A stretch of DNA of 64,000 bases from JAISFI01 sp031553775 (GCA_031553775.1 JAVBLA010000019.1:1-64000), one strand, 5' to 3'. Positions 36,373-47,400 are shown, counted from the first letter of the stretch. Translations and numbers: made by a program. Notes: a model not told the origin generated them from the letters alone.

Positions 36373-38727
36373 TTATTTTACTATAAATTTGGATACTTTT
36401 GAGCTTCCGTCTGTGTATACGATTTTTTTGGTGTAAATACCCGGATAGTTACTGTTCTTCACTTGTACTCCCGTAAGGGTGTAGACCGTTTCCGATGCAA
36501 TTTCTTTATCTGCATTCATGCCATTGATAGCTGTTACACTGACTATGAAAGAACCACTGTCTGTAATTTTTGTACCGGCTGCATTTTCGGCCGTGATTGT
36601 GTAGTTATAAGTGGCATTGGGCAAATCGTTGATAGTAGCAGTCGTACCTGTTAATGTTGCCGGATAATCTGTTTGCGCAGCATCGGATAAAGTTACCGTA
36701 TATTTTGTTGCACAGGGAATAGCATCCCATGTAATAATCGTTTCCACCTTGTTCGGAGTGATGGTCACATTGGCAAATTTGATATCTTTGAACAATTTAC
36801 CTGCATTGGCATCCGTACCGAATGTTTCGGTTTTCATCAGATATTCACATGCATTTTTGATTACATTCTTACCATTGGCATTCAGATTACTATATACCTG
36901 GTTGAAGATTCCGATCAGCAGATATTTACTTGTTGTGGCAGAACTTCCGATTGTGCTTCCCACAGGAACTTCATGGATACAAATGGCATCTCCGTTTTTG
37001 GCATTGTCCAGGGCTGGGATCTGACCGATATTACTACCGAAACTAACTGTTGAAACCAGTGCTCCCTGTAATGTTTTGCCGTCGGTAGTACTGAGTGTCC
37101 CTTCCAGCATATCCAGTTGATTGCCTATAGAGCTAAAGTCGATTCCTTTGAAAACAGGGTGGAACGGTTCGTTTACCGTCAGGGTCAGATTATCTTTCTT
37201 TCCATTGTCGCCTGTTCCCCATACCCAACGGCCTGTGTTGTAGAAGAAGGGTTTCAGGTTCAGAAACGGTTTGGTAAAAGCAGCCCGGACAACCGGATAA
37301 CACGTTGCTCCGTCTAAAATTTCATCGGCAACTACGAGATTGTAGTCGTCTGCCGCTAATATTCCTGTCAATACACTTTCACTCATCCCGGAAACCAGTG
37401 TTTTGCCGTCAGATCCGCTTACAACAGGTATTTTCACTACATCATAGCTTTCTTTGAGCAGGGATACAATGGCATCGTCGGCAGTCTTAGCCGAAGTTGT
37501 CAGGTATGCTACGGTTTTAGTGGCAGGATCTTTTACCGTAATGGTTCCTGTGGCGGTAAATGTTTCCGGTCCGGAATAGCCGTCTAAAGGAGTGGCAGTT
37601 ACCGTATACGTATATACAGCCGGATAGGAAGTTTCTGTTTCCGTAGTTCCGCTGATGCTGATCGATTGATTTTCTGAATCGTATGTTCCTGCTGTTACTC
37701 CATTGGGTAATATACCGGTAACGGTAGCATTTTTAGCATTGGTAAAAGTAAATACAATATTACCGATGGCCTTTCCGGCTTTAACTGCCTGGCTGGCATT
37801 GGAAGGAGTGGTAATTTCCGGTCCCAATACCTGATGTTCGGTAACTGTAATTGTTCCTGATACAGCGGTACCTGCAGCGCTTCCGCTGGATGGAGTGACG
37901 GTGTAAGTGTAATCGCCTGGATTAGTAGTCGCTGTAGTGGTTCCGGAAATGGAGATAGTCTCATTTTCGTTGGTTACCGTAATCCAATCCGGCTGGTTGG
38001 TATTTGCTCCGGGGCATAACCACGTAATAACGGTAGCTGCATTGGTAGCTCCTCCTTCCAGTGTATATTTGATGGGAACGATAGATTCGGTTTGCATAAT
38101 TGATTGAATAGCTTCTCCATCGCCTTGAGCAGTGGAGATAATTGCTGATGGGGTAGCAGCCTGGGTATATACTTCAATCCGGGATATTCTGAATGTAGCT
38201 GTGCTGGCAGCTGTTTCTCCGCATCCCCGGCCTCTGGCAAGAATGATGAATTTGGTGTTTGCGGGTGGTGTAAATGTTTGTTGCGAATAGGCTGTTCCGG
38301 TAACACTCGGTCCTATTTCACAAGCACTTACAGTTGCATTGGCACTACCCATGGCTGTGGACGAGGTATGATAACCTATGTAAGGATTTGCCGTATTGCT
38401 TCCTCCATTGGCGCTATATGAAATTTTTATCGAAGAAATTGTAGCTGACGATGAAGTGATGGTAACTGCATCATTTGATGTACTGTTTAAAACCAGATTG
38501 GCATTGTTCCCATTTACATCGATGTATGCATTACTTCCCGTAACACCGGCGGTTCCTATTTGTTCTAATTTAATTCCTCCGGTTTCTTTAATAACACTGG
38601 CCGCCGTTTTGTCAGCCCAGGCGGTGGTCAGTTCCGACCGGTCCCAAGTAAATGTCTGTGCACTCACATTCCATACGCTGAATAAACAAATAACAGCGAT
38701 CATCCACAAATTAGTACTTCTTTTCAT
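36373..38727 (-). CDS. Large T9SS-exported protein with Ig-like repeats and a GATase/ThuA-like domain
   Basis: About 784 residues from the ATG at 38727, which begins a signal peptide (LWMIAVICLFSVWNVSAQ). Order of parts: a jelly-roll-like region (about 25-190), two Ig/cadherin-like repeats (around 200-405, with ENETISISGTTTATTNPGDY and ENQSISISGTTETETSYPAV as matching blocks), a domain at about 415-640 that looks like a glutamine-amidotransferase or ThuA-like fold (KPFLNLKPFFYNTGRWVWG, HPVFKGIDFSSIGNQLDM, KYLLIGIFNQVYSNLNANGK), a fibronectin-like module and a T9SS sorting domain (ETVYTLTGVQVKNSNYPGIY). No catalytic residues identified. Faces the sialidase operon; function unknown. Confidence 0.8.
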   Translation of the reverse strand: MKRSTNLWMIAVICLFSVWNVSAQTFTWDRSELTTAWADKTAASVIKETGGIKLEQIGTAGVTGSNAYIDVNGNNANLVLNSTSNDAVTITSSSATISSIKISYSANGGSNTANPYIGYHTSSTAMGSANATVSACEIGPSVTGTAYSQQTFTPPANTKFIILARGRGCGETAASTATFRISRIEVYTQAATPSAIISTAQGDGEAIQSIMQTESIVPIKYTLEGGATNAATVITWLCPGANTNQPDWITVTNENETISISGTTTATTNPGDYTYTVTPSSGSAAGTAVSGTITVTEHQVLGPEITTPSNASQAVKAGKAIGNIVFTFTNAKNATVTGILPNGVTAGTYDSENQSISISGTTETETSYPAVYTYTVTATPLDGYSGPETFTATGTITVKDPATKTVAYLTTSAKTADDAIVSLLKESYDVVKIPVVSGSDGKTLVSGMSESVLTGILAADDYNLVVADEILDGATCYPVVRAAFTKPFLNLKPFFYNTGRWVWGTGDNGKKDNLTLTVNEPFHPVFKGIDFSSIGNQLDMLEGTLSTTDGKTLQGALVSTVSFGSNIGQIPALDNAKNGDAICIHEVPVGSTIGSSATTSKYLLIGIFNQVYSNLNANGKNVIKNACEYLMKTETFGTDANAGKLFKDIKFANVTITPNKVETIITWDAIPCATKYTVTLSDAAQTDYPATLTGTTATINDLPNATYNYTITAENAAGTKITDSGSFIVSVTAINGMNADKEIASETVYTLTGVQVKNSNYPGIYTKKIVYTDGSSKVSKFIVK

Positions 38728-38800
38728 GATAAATTTTGTATTATGCCACTTCCGGATTATAGTTAACATCAAAGCAGCGGGTAAATAATTTTCTTGCCGG

Positions 38801-38808
38801 CAAATATA
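38801..38808 (-). promoter_or_regulatory. -7 promoter element of the large T9SS protein gene
   Basis: Minus-strand TATATTTG, matching TAnnTTTG, 73 bp before the ATG at 38727. Confidence 0.5.
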
Positions 38809-38923
38809 AATACCATTTAAAAGGAGTTATGTGGAATTTTTGTTTTTTTAGTTGGATTATTTGACTAACTGCAAAATTCTCTAAAAAACAACCTTTATTT
38901 TTCCGATTCACAGGGGAAAGTCA

Positions 38924-38965
38924 TATCTTTGCGCACGTTAAGCAAATCCGTTACGACAGACGGAT
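38924..38965 (+). promoter_or_regulatory. Promoter and leader hairpin of the TPR/beta-barrel operon
   Basis: TATCTTTG at 38924-38931 matches TAnnTTTG. It is followed by a leader of about 100 nt before the ATG at 39044. The leader contains a short perfect hairpin (ATCCGT at 38946-38951, ACGGAT at 38960-38965). No known riboswitch is recognised. The rest of the 38809-39043 gap shows nothing else. Confidence 0.5.
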
Positions 38966-39043
38966 AGACGCAAACATGCTGATGTGTATATCAAAAAATA
39001 AACATGGAAAGTGTCCGGTTTACCTAAATTCAAATTGATTCGC

Positions 39044-42043
39044 ATGAAAAAAATAATTTTCACATGTTATCTGCTGGTTCTTATGGCGTGTATGGCTACG
39101 GCTCAGAAGTCGGCTTCTTACAATTCCATTAACCGGCTTTTCCAGGAAGCGCAGGAAATGTATAACGATGCCAATTATGCCGGCTGCCTGCATAAACTGT
39201 CCGAATCCACGAAAATAACCACAGATCCGGATATTAACCGGGAAACGGAATGGCTTACGGCTGCCTGTTACTATAAACAGGGGCTTCCCGGTGCGGCCCT
39301 GCAACTCAAGGAATACCTGGAAAACTATCCGGATAACAACCATAAAGACCAGGCATACCTGTATATCGGATCTTCTCATTTCGGTGAAGGCGATTATGCC
39401 AAAGCTATTTTCTGGCTGGAGAAAGCAGAACTGGATCATTTGGCGGTGAAGGAACAGGAAGACCTGGCATATCGCATGGCTTATTCCTGCATGCAGCAGA
39501 AAAAGAACAACGAAGCGTACCGGCTTTTCGGCCTTCTGAAGGGAAATAGTGTCAGATATCGCGATGCCGCTACTTATTATACCGGTTATATGGATTATAC
39601 GGAACACCGGTATGAATCGGCCGCTTCTGTTTTTTCTTCTTTGAAAAATCATCCGGAATACCGGATGTCTGCTTTGTACTATTTGACACAAATCCATTAT
39701 ATTCAGGGAAATTACCTGCAGGCCATTGCTGAAGGAGAAGCTTTGCTGACAAACTATCCGCATGATTCGAACAATACCGAGATTCACAGGGTGTTGGGAA
39801 ATGCCTATTACCAGGAAGGAGACAGGCTGAAGGCTATCGATCATCTGAGCCGCTATTCGGCAGTGACCCCCAATGCTTCCCGTAACGATTTATACATCCT
39901 GGGTTTGGCTTATTTTGAAACACAGAATTATCCGGCGGCTATCCTGTACCTTAGCCGCAGTATAGATGTTAATGATGAGATCGGGCAGAATGCTTATCTG
40001 TATCTCGGACAGGCATACCTGCATAATGGAGACAAGAAAAGCGCCATCATGGCTTTTGAATCGGCTTCGCGGACGGATTTTAACAGGCAGGTCAAGGAAG
40101 CGGCTACCTACAATTATGCCATGTTGTTGCATGAAACGTCTGTTTCCGCTTTCGGAGAATCAGTCACCATCCTGGAAAATTTTCTGAATGAGTTTCCTCA
40201 ATCCATGTATGCGGATAAAGTGAACGATTGCCTGGTAGATGTTTATCTTACCACTAAAAACTATGACGCTGCCCTGGCTTCTATCGATAAGATCAAACAG
40301 CCGGGTGCCAAAATACTGGAAGCCAAACAAAAAATATATTTCCATCTGGGAACAGTAGAATATGCCAATAACCGGTTTGAAACGGCCATTGGCTGGTTTT
40401 CTAAAGCTATACTGGCCGGGGAGTATGCTCCTGAGGAGAAAGCCAATGCCCAGTATTGGAGAGGAGATGCTAATTTCCGTCTGGGAAATTATCCTCTTGC
40501 TATCACCGATTTTAAAATCTTCGCCCAGTCGGCAGGTAAAGGAGACGCCCATTTGAGGGTCCTTTCAAATTACAACCTGGGTTATTGCTATTTTAATCAG
40601 AAAGAGTATAATACGGCAAGTATCTGGTTCGATAATTATATTTCTTTGGAGAAAGACAGGCAGCAACCTTCTCTGGCCGATGCTTACAACCGGAAAGGAG
40701 ATTGTCTTTTCTATAAAAGGCAGTTTAAGGAAGCAGAAAATGCTTACCAGCAGGCTGCCAATCTGCAACCTTCGCAGGGCGATTATTCGGTTTTCCAGAG
40801 TGGATTTGTTCTGGGACTCCAGAAAGATTATAAAGGAAAGATCATCCAGATGGATAAGTTGATCTCTAAGTATCCCGATTCCCGCTATCTTCCCGATGCC
40901 TTGTACGAAAAGGGAAGGGCGTATGTGTTGCTGAATAACTCTGTGGAAGCCATTGCAACATATAAAGAGTTGATAAACTCCTATCCGCAAAGTTCATATG
41001 CCCGGAAAGCAGGAACTCAGATAGGACTCCTGTATTTCAACCAGAATAAATTACAACAATCGGCAGAAGCTTATAAAAAAGTAATCAAAGAATATCCCGG
41101 AAGCGATGAGGCCCGTGTAGCCATGCAGGATTTGAAATCGGTCTATATGGAAATGAACGATGTCAATGCATATGTTCAGTATGTCAATTCTGTGGGTGGC
41201 GTTAAAATGGAACTCAGTGAACAGGATTCCATTACTTACCTGGCTGCAGAGAAATTCTTCCTGAAAGGGGATGAGAAAACAGCGCAGAGTGCGATGCGGA
41301 CCTATCTGCAGAGTTTCCCTTCAGGTGCATTTTCCATTAAAGCCCATTACTATCTCGGCTGCATCTATTACAACCAGAAAGAGTATGATAATGCCCAAAA
41401 AGAGCTATTGCAGGTGGTTGATGCGGGTGATACCGAATTTGCTGAGGAATCACTCCTGAGGCTCGGACATATGGAGTTTACACAAAAAGATTATAAAGCG
41501 GCAATGGTGACTTACAACAGACTATCTTCCATTGCCGAAAGAAAGGAAAACAAAATCACGGCATTACTTGGATTGATGCGTTGCGGACTTCCTCTGGGCA
41601 AAAATGCGGATGTGATCAATGCTGTTAATAATCTGTTGAAGGAAACAAATCTCAGTCCCGAACAGGTATCTGAGGCCAAATACAGCCGGGCTGTATCCTA
41701 TCTTGCAGTTAAAGAAGGAAATAAAGCCGTGGCCGACCTCAAAGATCTCGGAAAAGATACCCGTACAACTTATGGTGCGGAGGCTAAATACCTTCTGGCT
41801 CAATACTATTTCGATACGAAACAGCCGGATCGGGCGGAAACAGAAATCAACGACTTTATTAAATCGGGAACTCCCCATGCTTATTGGCTGGCACGCGGAT
41901 TTATTCTGCTGTCTGACCTGTATGCGGCCAAAGGAGATAACTTCCAGGCCCGCCAATATCTGGAGAGCCTGACATACAACTATAAAGGAGACGATGATAT
42001 TAAAGGAATGATTGAGGAAAGAATGCTTAAACTGAAGAAATAA
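39044..42043 (+). CDS. Large periplasmic tetratricopeptide-repeat protein
   Basis: About 999 residues with signal peptide (IIFTCYLLVLMACMATAQ). The rest is almost entirely TPR/Sel1-like helical repeats, with YxxGxxxYxxGDYxxAxxxF-type units throughout: AYLYIGSSHFGEGDYAKAIF, VLGNAYYQEGDRLKAIDHLS, AYLYLGQAYLHNGDKKSAIM, AQYWRGDANFRLGNYPLAIT, AHYYLGCIYYNQKEYDNAQK. More than 20 repeats would fit. It is followed by the beta-barrel gene after a single base, so the two are translated together, and a structural partnership at the outer membrane is inferred. No enzyme motif is present. The start at 39044 is chosen over a GTG at 39011 because it begins the signal peptide. Confidence 0.88.
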   Translation: MKKIIFTCYLLVLMACMATAQKSASYNSINRLFQEAQEMYNDANYAGCLHKLSESTKITTDPDINRETEWLTAACYYKQGLPGAALQLKEYLENYPDNNHKDQAYLYIGSSHFGEGDYAKAIFWLEKAELDHLAVKEQEDLAYRMAYSCMQQKKNNEAYRLFGLLKGNSVRYRDAATYYTGYMDYTEHRYESAASVFSSLKNHPEYRMSALYYLTQIHYIQGNYLQAIAEGEALLTNYPHDSNNTEIHRVLGNAYYQEGDRLKAIDHLSRYSAVTPNASRNDLYILGLAYFETQNYPAAILYLSRSIDVNDEIGQNAYLYLGQAYLHNGDKKSAIMAFESASRTDFNRQVKEAATYNYAMLLHETSVSAFGESVTILENFLNEFPQSMYADKVNDCLVDVYLTTKNYDAALASIDKIKQPGAKILEAKQKIYFHLGTVEYANNRFETAIGWFSKAILAGEYAPEEKANAQYWRGDANFRLGNYPLAITDFKIFAQSAGKGDAHLRVLSNYNLGYCYFNQKEYNTASIWFDNYISLEKDRQQPSLADAYNRKGDCLFYKRQFKEAENAYQQAANLQPSQGDYSVFQSGFVLGLQKDYKGKIIQMDKLISKYPDSRYLPDALYEKGRAYVLLNNSVEAIATYKELINSYPQSSYARKAGTQIGLLYFNQNKLQQSAEAYKKVIKEYPGSDEARVAMQDLKSVYMEMNDVNAYVQYVNSVGGVKMELSEQDSITYLAAEKFFLKGDEKTAQSAMRTYLQSFPSGAFSIKAHYYLGCIYYNQKEYDNAQKELLQVVDAGDTEFAEESLLRLGHMEFTQKDYKAAMVTYNRLSSIAERKENKITALLGLMRCGLPLGKNADVINAVNNLLKETNLSPEQVSEAKYSRAVSYLAVKEGNKAVADLKDLGKDTRTTYGAEAKYLLAQYYFDTKQPDRAETEINDFIKSGTPHAYWLARGFILLSDLYAAKGDNFQARQYLESLTYNYKGDDDIKGMIEERMLKLKK

Positions 42044-42044
42044 G

Positions 42045-43850
42045 ATGAAACTGAAAACAATCATATGGACTGCTGCAGTTTGCAGTACTTTATCAATACA
42101 GGCACAGACAATCTCTAAAGATACATTGCTGAGAAGAGAAATGCTGTTGGAAAAAGAGTATAATCCTACCATTATGGATGCTTCCCGGATTAACTACCTG
42201 CCGGAGATCAAAGATCCGCAGACCCGTAAAGCGATCATCGAATATTCCAATTATGCCCTTCCTTTTCCGGTACAGCCTCACTTGATGCCGATCCGTGCCA
42301 ACGAGTTGTATACGGATGTGGTCGAATCGAAGAAAAAAGGCTATGCTACTTTAGGAGTCGGCACCAACCTGGAAGTCGATGCCGACCTGGGTTACCGGAT
42401 CCTGCATACGGAAAAAGACCAATTGGATATTTTTGCTTCCCATCATTCTGTTAACGGAAAAGTGAAGTACCTTCAAAACAAAGATGAAAAACAACAGGTG
42501 AAGATGAATGATACCTGGGCAGCTCTGGCTTATACACATCATTTCGATCTCTTCCGTCTGTTTACCGATATGAAGTACACCAATTCAGGATTTAATTACT
42601 ACGGATATCAAATGATTCCGGAAAATAAGCCGGCCGGATATATTCTGCCTCCATTGGATAAAGATGTCAGGCAGATCAATAACCTGTTTAACCTGAATGT
42701 AGGTATGGTTTCCCAGGATAAACAGGACCTGAACTACCTGGTAAAATTCAATTATATCCTTTTTAACCAGGCATATGCTACGTCCAAAGAGTTGGATGGA
42801 CCGGAAGAATCTCAGGGAAAATTCGACTGGGATGTCAACTGGCGATTTTCCGGAGATAATAAACTGGGACTTGGAGGTTATATCCAGGGTATTTCCTATG
42901 GTTATTCCCAACCGGAAAACCAACGGTATTATTATGGGTATAAAGGTTACGGATCGCTTTCCCTGAATCCGTATGTCACCCTGGAAGATGTTTCCTGGAA
43001 AGCCCGGATCGGGGCCAAAGCTCATTTTTATTTTGATCACGGAGATGTGTTCAGCATCGCACCCGATCTGGCCCTGTCTGTTTATCCTACAGCCGATGCG
43101 GAAATCTACCTGAGTGCAACCGGTGGGATAACCACGAATACCAACTATAACCTGTTTTATGAAAACCGCTATATGAATCCGCAGGTTCGTGTGGCCGATA
43201 CCCGGACCGTGATCGATGCGGTTTTCGGCTATAGAATGAATATCCAGAGGAACTTCTGGTTCGATCTTTTTGCCGGATACAGGATTGATAAAGACGCTCA
43301 TTTCTTCCGGCCGGTTTATCCGGATAATTATCCTTTCCGCACTGCTATTGCCGGGAATGTCGCTTTGTCTGATACAATGGATGCCAATCTTTTCAAAATA
43401 GGCTTTCAAACCAAATATCGTGTGTTGGAGCAATTTGAATTCGGATTAAGGGCACAATATAATATATGGGATGTGGATGATTTCAATAATCCGGACGAAG
43501 TTGCCCGGAAAGATGCCCGTGCTTGGAGCAAGCCGGCATTCGAATCCGATTTTTCAGCGGCTTATACGTTTGGTCTTCCTCTCCGTTTGGATTTAACTTA
43601 TCACCTGGAAACAGGCCGGAAAACACTGGTTAATCAAATAGATTACGGAGTTACACCCAATGTTGAGGAAAAACAAATCGTCAAAATGAAAAATATAAAC
43701 GATCTGGCACTGACGGCAACTTATACTTTTAATCCTTCATTTTCAGCCTACCTGAAACTGAATAATATCCTTTCCCAACATTACGACCTCTGGTATGGTT
43801 ATCCCGCTCAACAGGCCGGTTTGGTTGTGGGGGGAAGTTTTAAATTTTAA
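42045..43850 (+). CDS. Outer-membrane beta-barrel protein (TonB-receptor-like)
   Basis: 601 residues with signal peptide (IIWTAAVCSTLSIQAQ). After a short N-terminal stretch (LLRREMLLEKEYNPTIMDAS) the sequence is a series of amphipathic strands with aromatic turns (YATLGVGTNLEVDADLGYRI, KLGLGGYIQGISYGYSQPEN, DLALTATYTFNPSFSAYLKL), ending in a terminal strand GLVVGGSFKF expected for BAM insertion. No plug or carboxypeptidase-like domain, so it is not a full SusC. Related genes in Bacteroidota are often annotated TonB-dependent receptor next to a large TPR gene. Role unknown; perhaps a channel or assembly partner of the TPR protein. Confidence 0.82.
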   Translation: MKLKTIIWTAAVCSTLSIQAQTISKDTLLRREMLLEKEYNPTIMDASRINYLPEIKDPQTRKAIIEYSNYALPFPVQPHLMPIRANELYTDVVESKKKGYATLGVGTNLEVDADLGYRILHTEKDQLDIFASHHSVNGKVKYLQNKDEKQQVKMNDTWAALAYTHHFDLFRLFTDMKYTNSGFNYYGYQMIPENKPAGYILPPLDKDVRQINNLFNLNVGMVSQDKQDLNYLVKFNYILFNQAYATSKELDGPEESQGKFDWDVNWRFSGDNKLGLGGYIQGISYGYSQPENQRYYYGYKGYGSLSLNPYVTLEDVSWKARIGAKAHFYFDHGDVFSIAPDLALSVYPTADAEIYLSATGGITTNTNYNLFYENRYMNPQVRVADTRTVIDAVFGYRMNIQRNFWFDLFAGYRIDKDAHFFRPVYPDNYPFRTAIAGNVALSDTMDANLFKIGFQTKYRVLEQFEFGLRAQYNIWDVDDFNNPDEVARKDARAWSKPAFESDFSAAYTFGLPLRLDLTYHLETGRKTLVNQIDYGVTPNVEEKQIVKMKNINDLALTATYTFNPSFSAYLKLNNILSQHYDLWYGYPAQQAGLVVGGSFKF

Positions 43851-44446
43851 CCGGAACTTTTAATAACATTATCTGAAAACAGATGATAATTCGTCGGCGT
43901 AGTAACAAATTTATGTTTTACTTATAAACTCTAATTTCTTAGTGTGTAATTGTGACGGGACGCTTCTTATTGTTCCTGTCCCTGAAAGAGAGAGATGTTC
44001 TCCTGCCACGGACTACGTTCGCGGTTATTCAAATTTGCCCGCTTCGCGCACATGTTATAAATACAATATATGATGTTCTATTTTTAAAAAGTTTCTAAAC
44101 AACTGAAAATAAAACAGTTATTTTTTGTTTGAAATGTATTTTGGCATTATCTTTGTAATCTGATACTATATGAGATAGATATTTAAATCATAAGTGCGGT
44201 TGTTATTTGCGGCCCTTACTTTAATGGCATACATAATTAATACAACACAAAAAAGTATTTTTTTTGTGGATTTTATAACGATTACGACCCTAAATGTTAG
44301 AGGAGCGGACTATCCTTATTACATTTCTAATTTCTGTATAAAACAAGATACAGGTTCTTCCTTGTTAGAGTTGGCTGTTGCTTTAGTTCCGGTGGAACGG
44401 GGGAACGGATACACATTTTTTTGCTAATAGTTGAACATAGAGTAAT
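43851..44446 (+). other. 596-bp intergenic region upstream of the first giant gene
   Basis: No gene that I can support. It contains an AT-rich stretch after the beta-barrel gene, a weak inverted repeat (GGGAC at 43957-43961, GTCCC at 43978-43982), the promoter at 44124-44155 and about 290 nt of leader. A 77-codon GTG-started frame (44194-44427) in the leader has no family resemblance and I do not call it a gene. Confidence 0.6.
44124..44155 (+). promoter_or_regulatory. Promoter of the first giant secreted protein
   Basis: -33 TTTG at 44124-44127 and -7 TATCTTTG at 44148-44155, spacer 20 bp, close to the Bacteroidota consensus. The start codon is at 44447, giving a long leader of about 285 nt. 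AAAACAGTTATTTTTTGTTT at 44111-44130 overlaps the -33 box and loosely resembles the element shared by the araC and second-giant promoters. Confidence 0.6.
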
Positions 44447-47400
44447 ATGAAAAAAAATATATTTGTACTATCGCTTTTACTGCTGGTGACAGTGAGTGGC
44501 TGGTGTGAAGTTACTTATCGTCCTTATAATCTCCGAATCAAGCAAAATTCCGGACACCCTATTCCAAATTTATCTCCAAGCTGGATGGTAGATGGGGGAA
44601 CTGCGGTAGCACTTGGAGCCAGCGCAAACCCTACGGGTAAAAGTGATGACTGGTATTTTATTCCGGTAGGCGGCAGCGAGCCGGGATGGTATTATATCCA
44701 GAATAGGGGAACCGGTAAGTACATGACTTCTACAGGAGCAGGTAATCTGACACTTGTTGATATCTCAACACCTTCAGGCGATGCAATGAAATGGCGTTTG
44801 GTGAAAACTCAGGCTTATGATGTTAACTCTTCTCCGGGAACTAATCCGACAAATAATCCTGGGGTAGCCCGGCATTTTCGTTTGGTATCAAAAAATAATG
44901 TTGTAATATTGAAAAATGGAGGAAATGCTTCTACTGTGATTCCTGGAAATAGTATAGCTGCCGGAACATACGCAACGGTGGAAATTTTAATGGCTTCTTC
45001 GAATAAGAATTATGAACAAGCTACAGTGTATAACCAGGATATGGAATTGGTATCCAACTATTGGGCGATATCAAATACGGAGACAAATTATCCGGTAATG
45101 CCGGCTTATACAACGAACATAGACTTTTCTCTCAATGCAGTTCCTGCTAATCATATAAAAGAGCAGGATTATTTTCCGGTAGGCTATAGCCGAACGATAG
45201 CTGATCTCTTCAATGTCCGTCTTTGTTACAGCGCCTCTTCTTCCGGTACGGATAAAGGGTATTATTTTGTTCGTATCAAAAATGGTGGTAAGTTATATGC
45301 CGGAATTCGTACTACAGGGGTTCCAAACACTACCTCCACTTATGAAGTAAAATATCGGACCCGGGTCAGTACTTCGGATGGACAGGCTCCCGTTTATTTG
45401 CCATACGTGTTCAAGCAGGATGGTACTACTCCGTCTTCAGCAACGGCTGTGGGTCAACTCACGGCGCTTTCCGTACAAAACAATATTGCACCCACGCAGT
45501 TAATTCCATATAGTTCGCCTCCCACTCCGATTACTGTTTCTTCTTATGCAACTACAGGATCAGAAGATCCGGTGAAATGGAATGATGTATCTTTTTCGTA
45601 TCAAAACTCAGACGGCTTGACTCAATCTGTTTTTTGCACTTTTGATAATCTGTTCAAAAATACGATAGACTCGGATGTTTACATGGATATTGATAATTTT
45701 ATTGTTAGCCTGACCGAAAATTGGTCTTCAAACTACGACTATAGAAACTATACACTGCGTTTTAAGCAAAATGGAGGAGCCCCGATTACTGCTGGCAATA
45801 ACTACATTCGTTCCTATGGAAAGTATGGTATTGAAATGGGAGCAGCCAATGATTTGCAAGGTATGACCGACGCATGGAACTTTGTTTCTGTAGGCGCCGA
45901 TGAGCCCGGATGGTATTATATCCGCAATGCACAGCAAGGTACTTACCTGAAAGAAATGACTTCTCTTGAAATTAATCTGGATTTGGGTGAGTTGCCTTCC
46001 AGTCCGGAATTGAAGAATAAATACAAATGGAGAATTATTAAAACAAAGGCTTATGATGCCAGTCTGACGCCGGGATCTGATCCGACAAATAATCCCGGAG
46101 TAGCCCGACATTTTAAAATAGTATCGTATAGCGGAAATATTTTGCATAAGCAAGGTACTGGCGGTCTGCGGATTTCTGCCCCGGCTACTGTCAACTCGAA
46201 TTCCCTGTCCAATATGGTGGAAATCATGACTAAAGTTACTTCTAATATCAAAGAAATATCCACGATTTACAATGAAGACATGGAGTTGGTTTCCAACTAT
46301 ACTCCACTTGCTATAGACGTAACCACTTTTCCTGCATTACCCAAAACTACGGAAGGTGATTTTTCCGAAGTACAGGTTGGTGGGGTGGCTACCGAATATT
46401 TCCCCATCGGATTTGACCGGAGTAGCAAGGCAAATGTGAGGTTGATTCATAATTACAAATCTTCTAATTCTCCGGGAATTCAGTTGTCTTACGGATTCTA
46501 CTTCTTACGCGTGTTGAACCAGGGGCGTATTTTTGCCGGAGCCCGAACCCCGACAGCACCCGGTGCCAATGCCATTTTTGAAGTTTCGTATTGGGGTAGG
46601 ACGACTTATAAAAATGAAGCAGAGGCAACAGATTTAAAAAACAAGCGACAGTTGGCGAATGGCACGGTAGCTGCGGATGGCACAACCGGAGCCACCTATG
46701 CCGTAGGACAGATAACATCTAAAGATGTTCCCACCGGTTCCTCTATTCCTCAAATACCTCCTATCCCACCTGCAGTGAACAGCAGTGGGTATACTTATTC
46801 GGTGGCTCCGGTTCCATATAACCCTACATTTTGGGCTGATCTGTCGAGCCCAGATGAAACTAAAAATATAAAGGACGACCCCTGGCAATGGGAATTTCAG
46901 AAGTTTAGCTATAAAAGCTCCACGGCTTCCGCTCAAAACAAGTTTATCACGGTGGATAACCTGTTTAGCCCAGCCGTGAATCCGGGTGATACCGTTTTTA
47001 TGGATATTGACAACCTGAAAATTACTTTGGTGGAAAGTTGGCAGCGAGCTTATCCTTTCCATAATTATAATATCAGGATGAAGGCTAATACGGGTGCCCT
47101 AACAGGAAATGCTAGTTGGTTGAATGCAAACGGCAACGCACTAAGTTTAGTTGCATCAACTACCAATGGAGTTGGCACTGATGATTGGCAATTTGTTCCT
47201 GTGGGTGGTGACGAACCAGGTTGGTATTATATTCGAAGTGCAAATAATACCGCCAGTTATCTTAGAGATAATGGTAGTGCTAATGCTGCTACTCTTGCTA
47301 ATTTGATTGTTGGTAACGACGCATTCAAATGGAGATTATTCAAAACAACTGCCTATCAGGCTGCAAGTACGCAGCCGGCTGCACAGATAGACCCAACATC

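Noticed and set aside
42585..43433. 282-codon antisense frame within the beta-barrel gene
   Set aside because: It lies wholly opposite a well-supported outer-membrane protein gene and shows no domain; a codon-bias shadow.
43957..43982. GGGAC/GTCCC inverted repeat after the beta-barrel gene
   Set aside because: Only 5 bp of stem with a 16-nt loop and no T-run; too weak to call a terminator.
44111..44130. Possible third copy of the araC-type element before the first giant gene
   Set aside because: Resembles the element only loosely (AAAAC, GTTATTT, TTT) and its distance to the -7 box differs (about 38 bp against 54 bp), so it is not counted as a match.
44194..44427. 77-codon GTG-started frame in the leader of the first giant gene
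   Set aside because: No recognisable domain, no clear ribosome binding site, and composition like the surrounding AT-rich leader. Kept only as part of the intergenic description.
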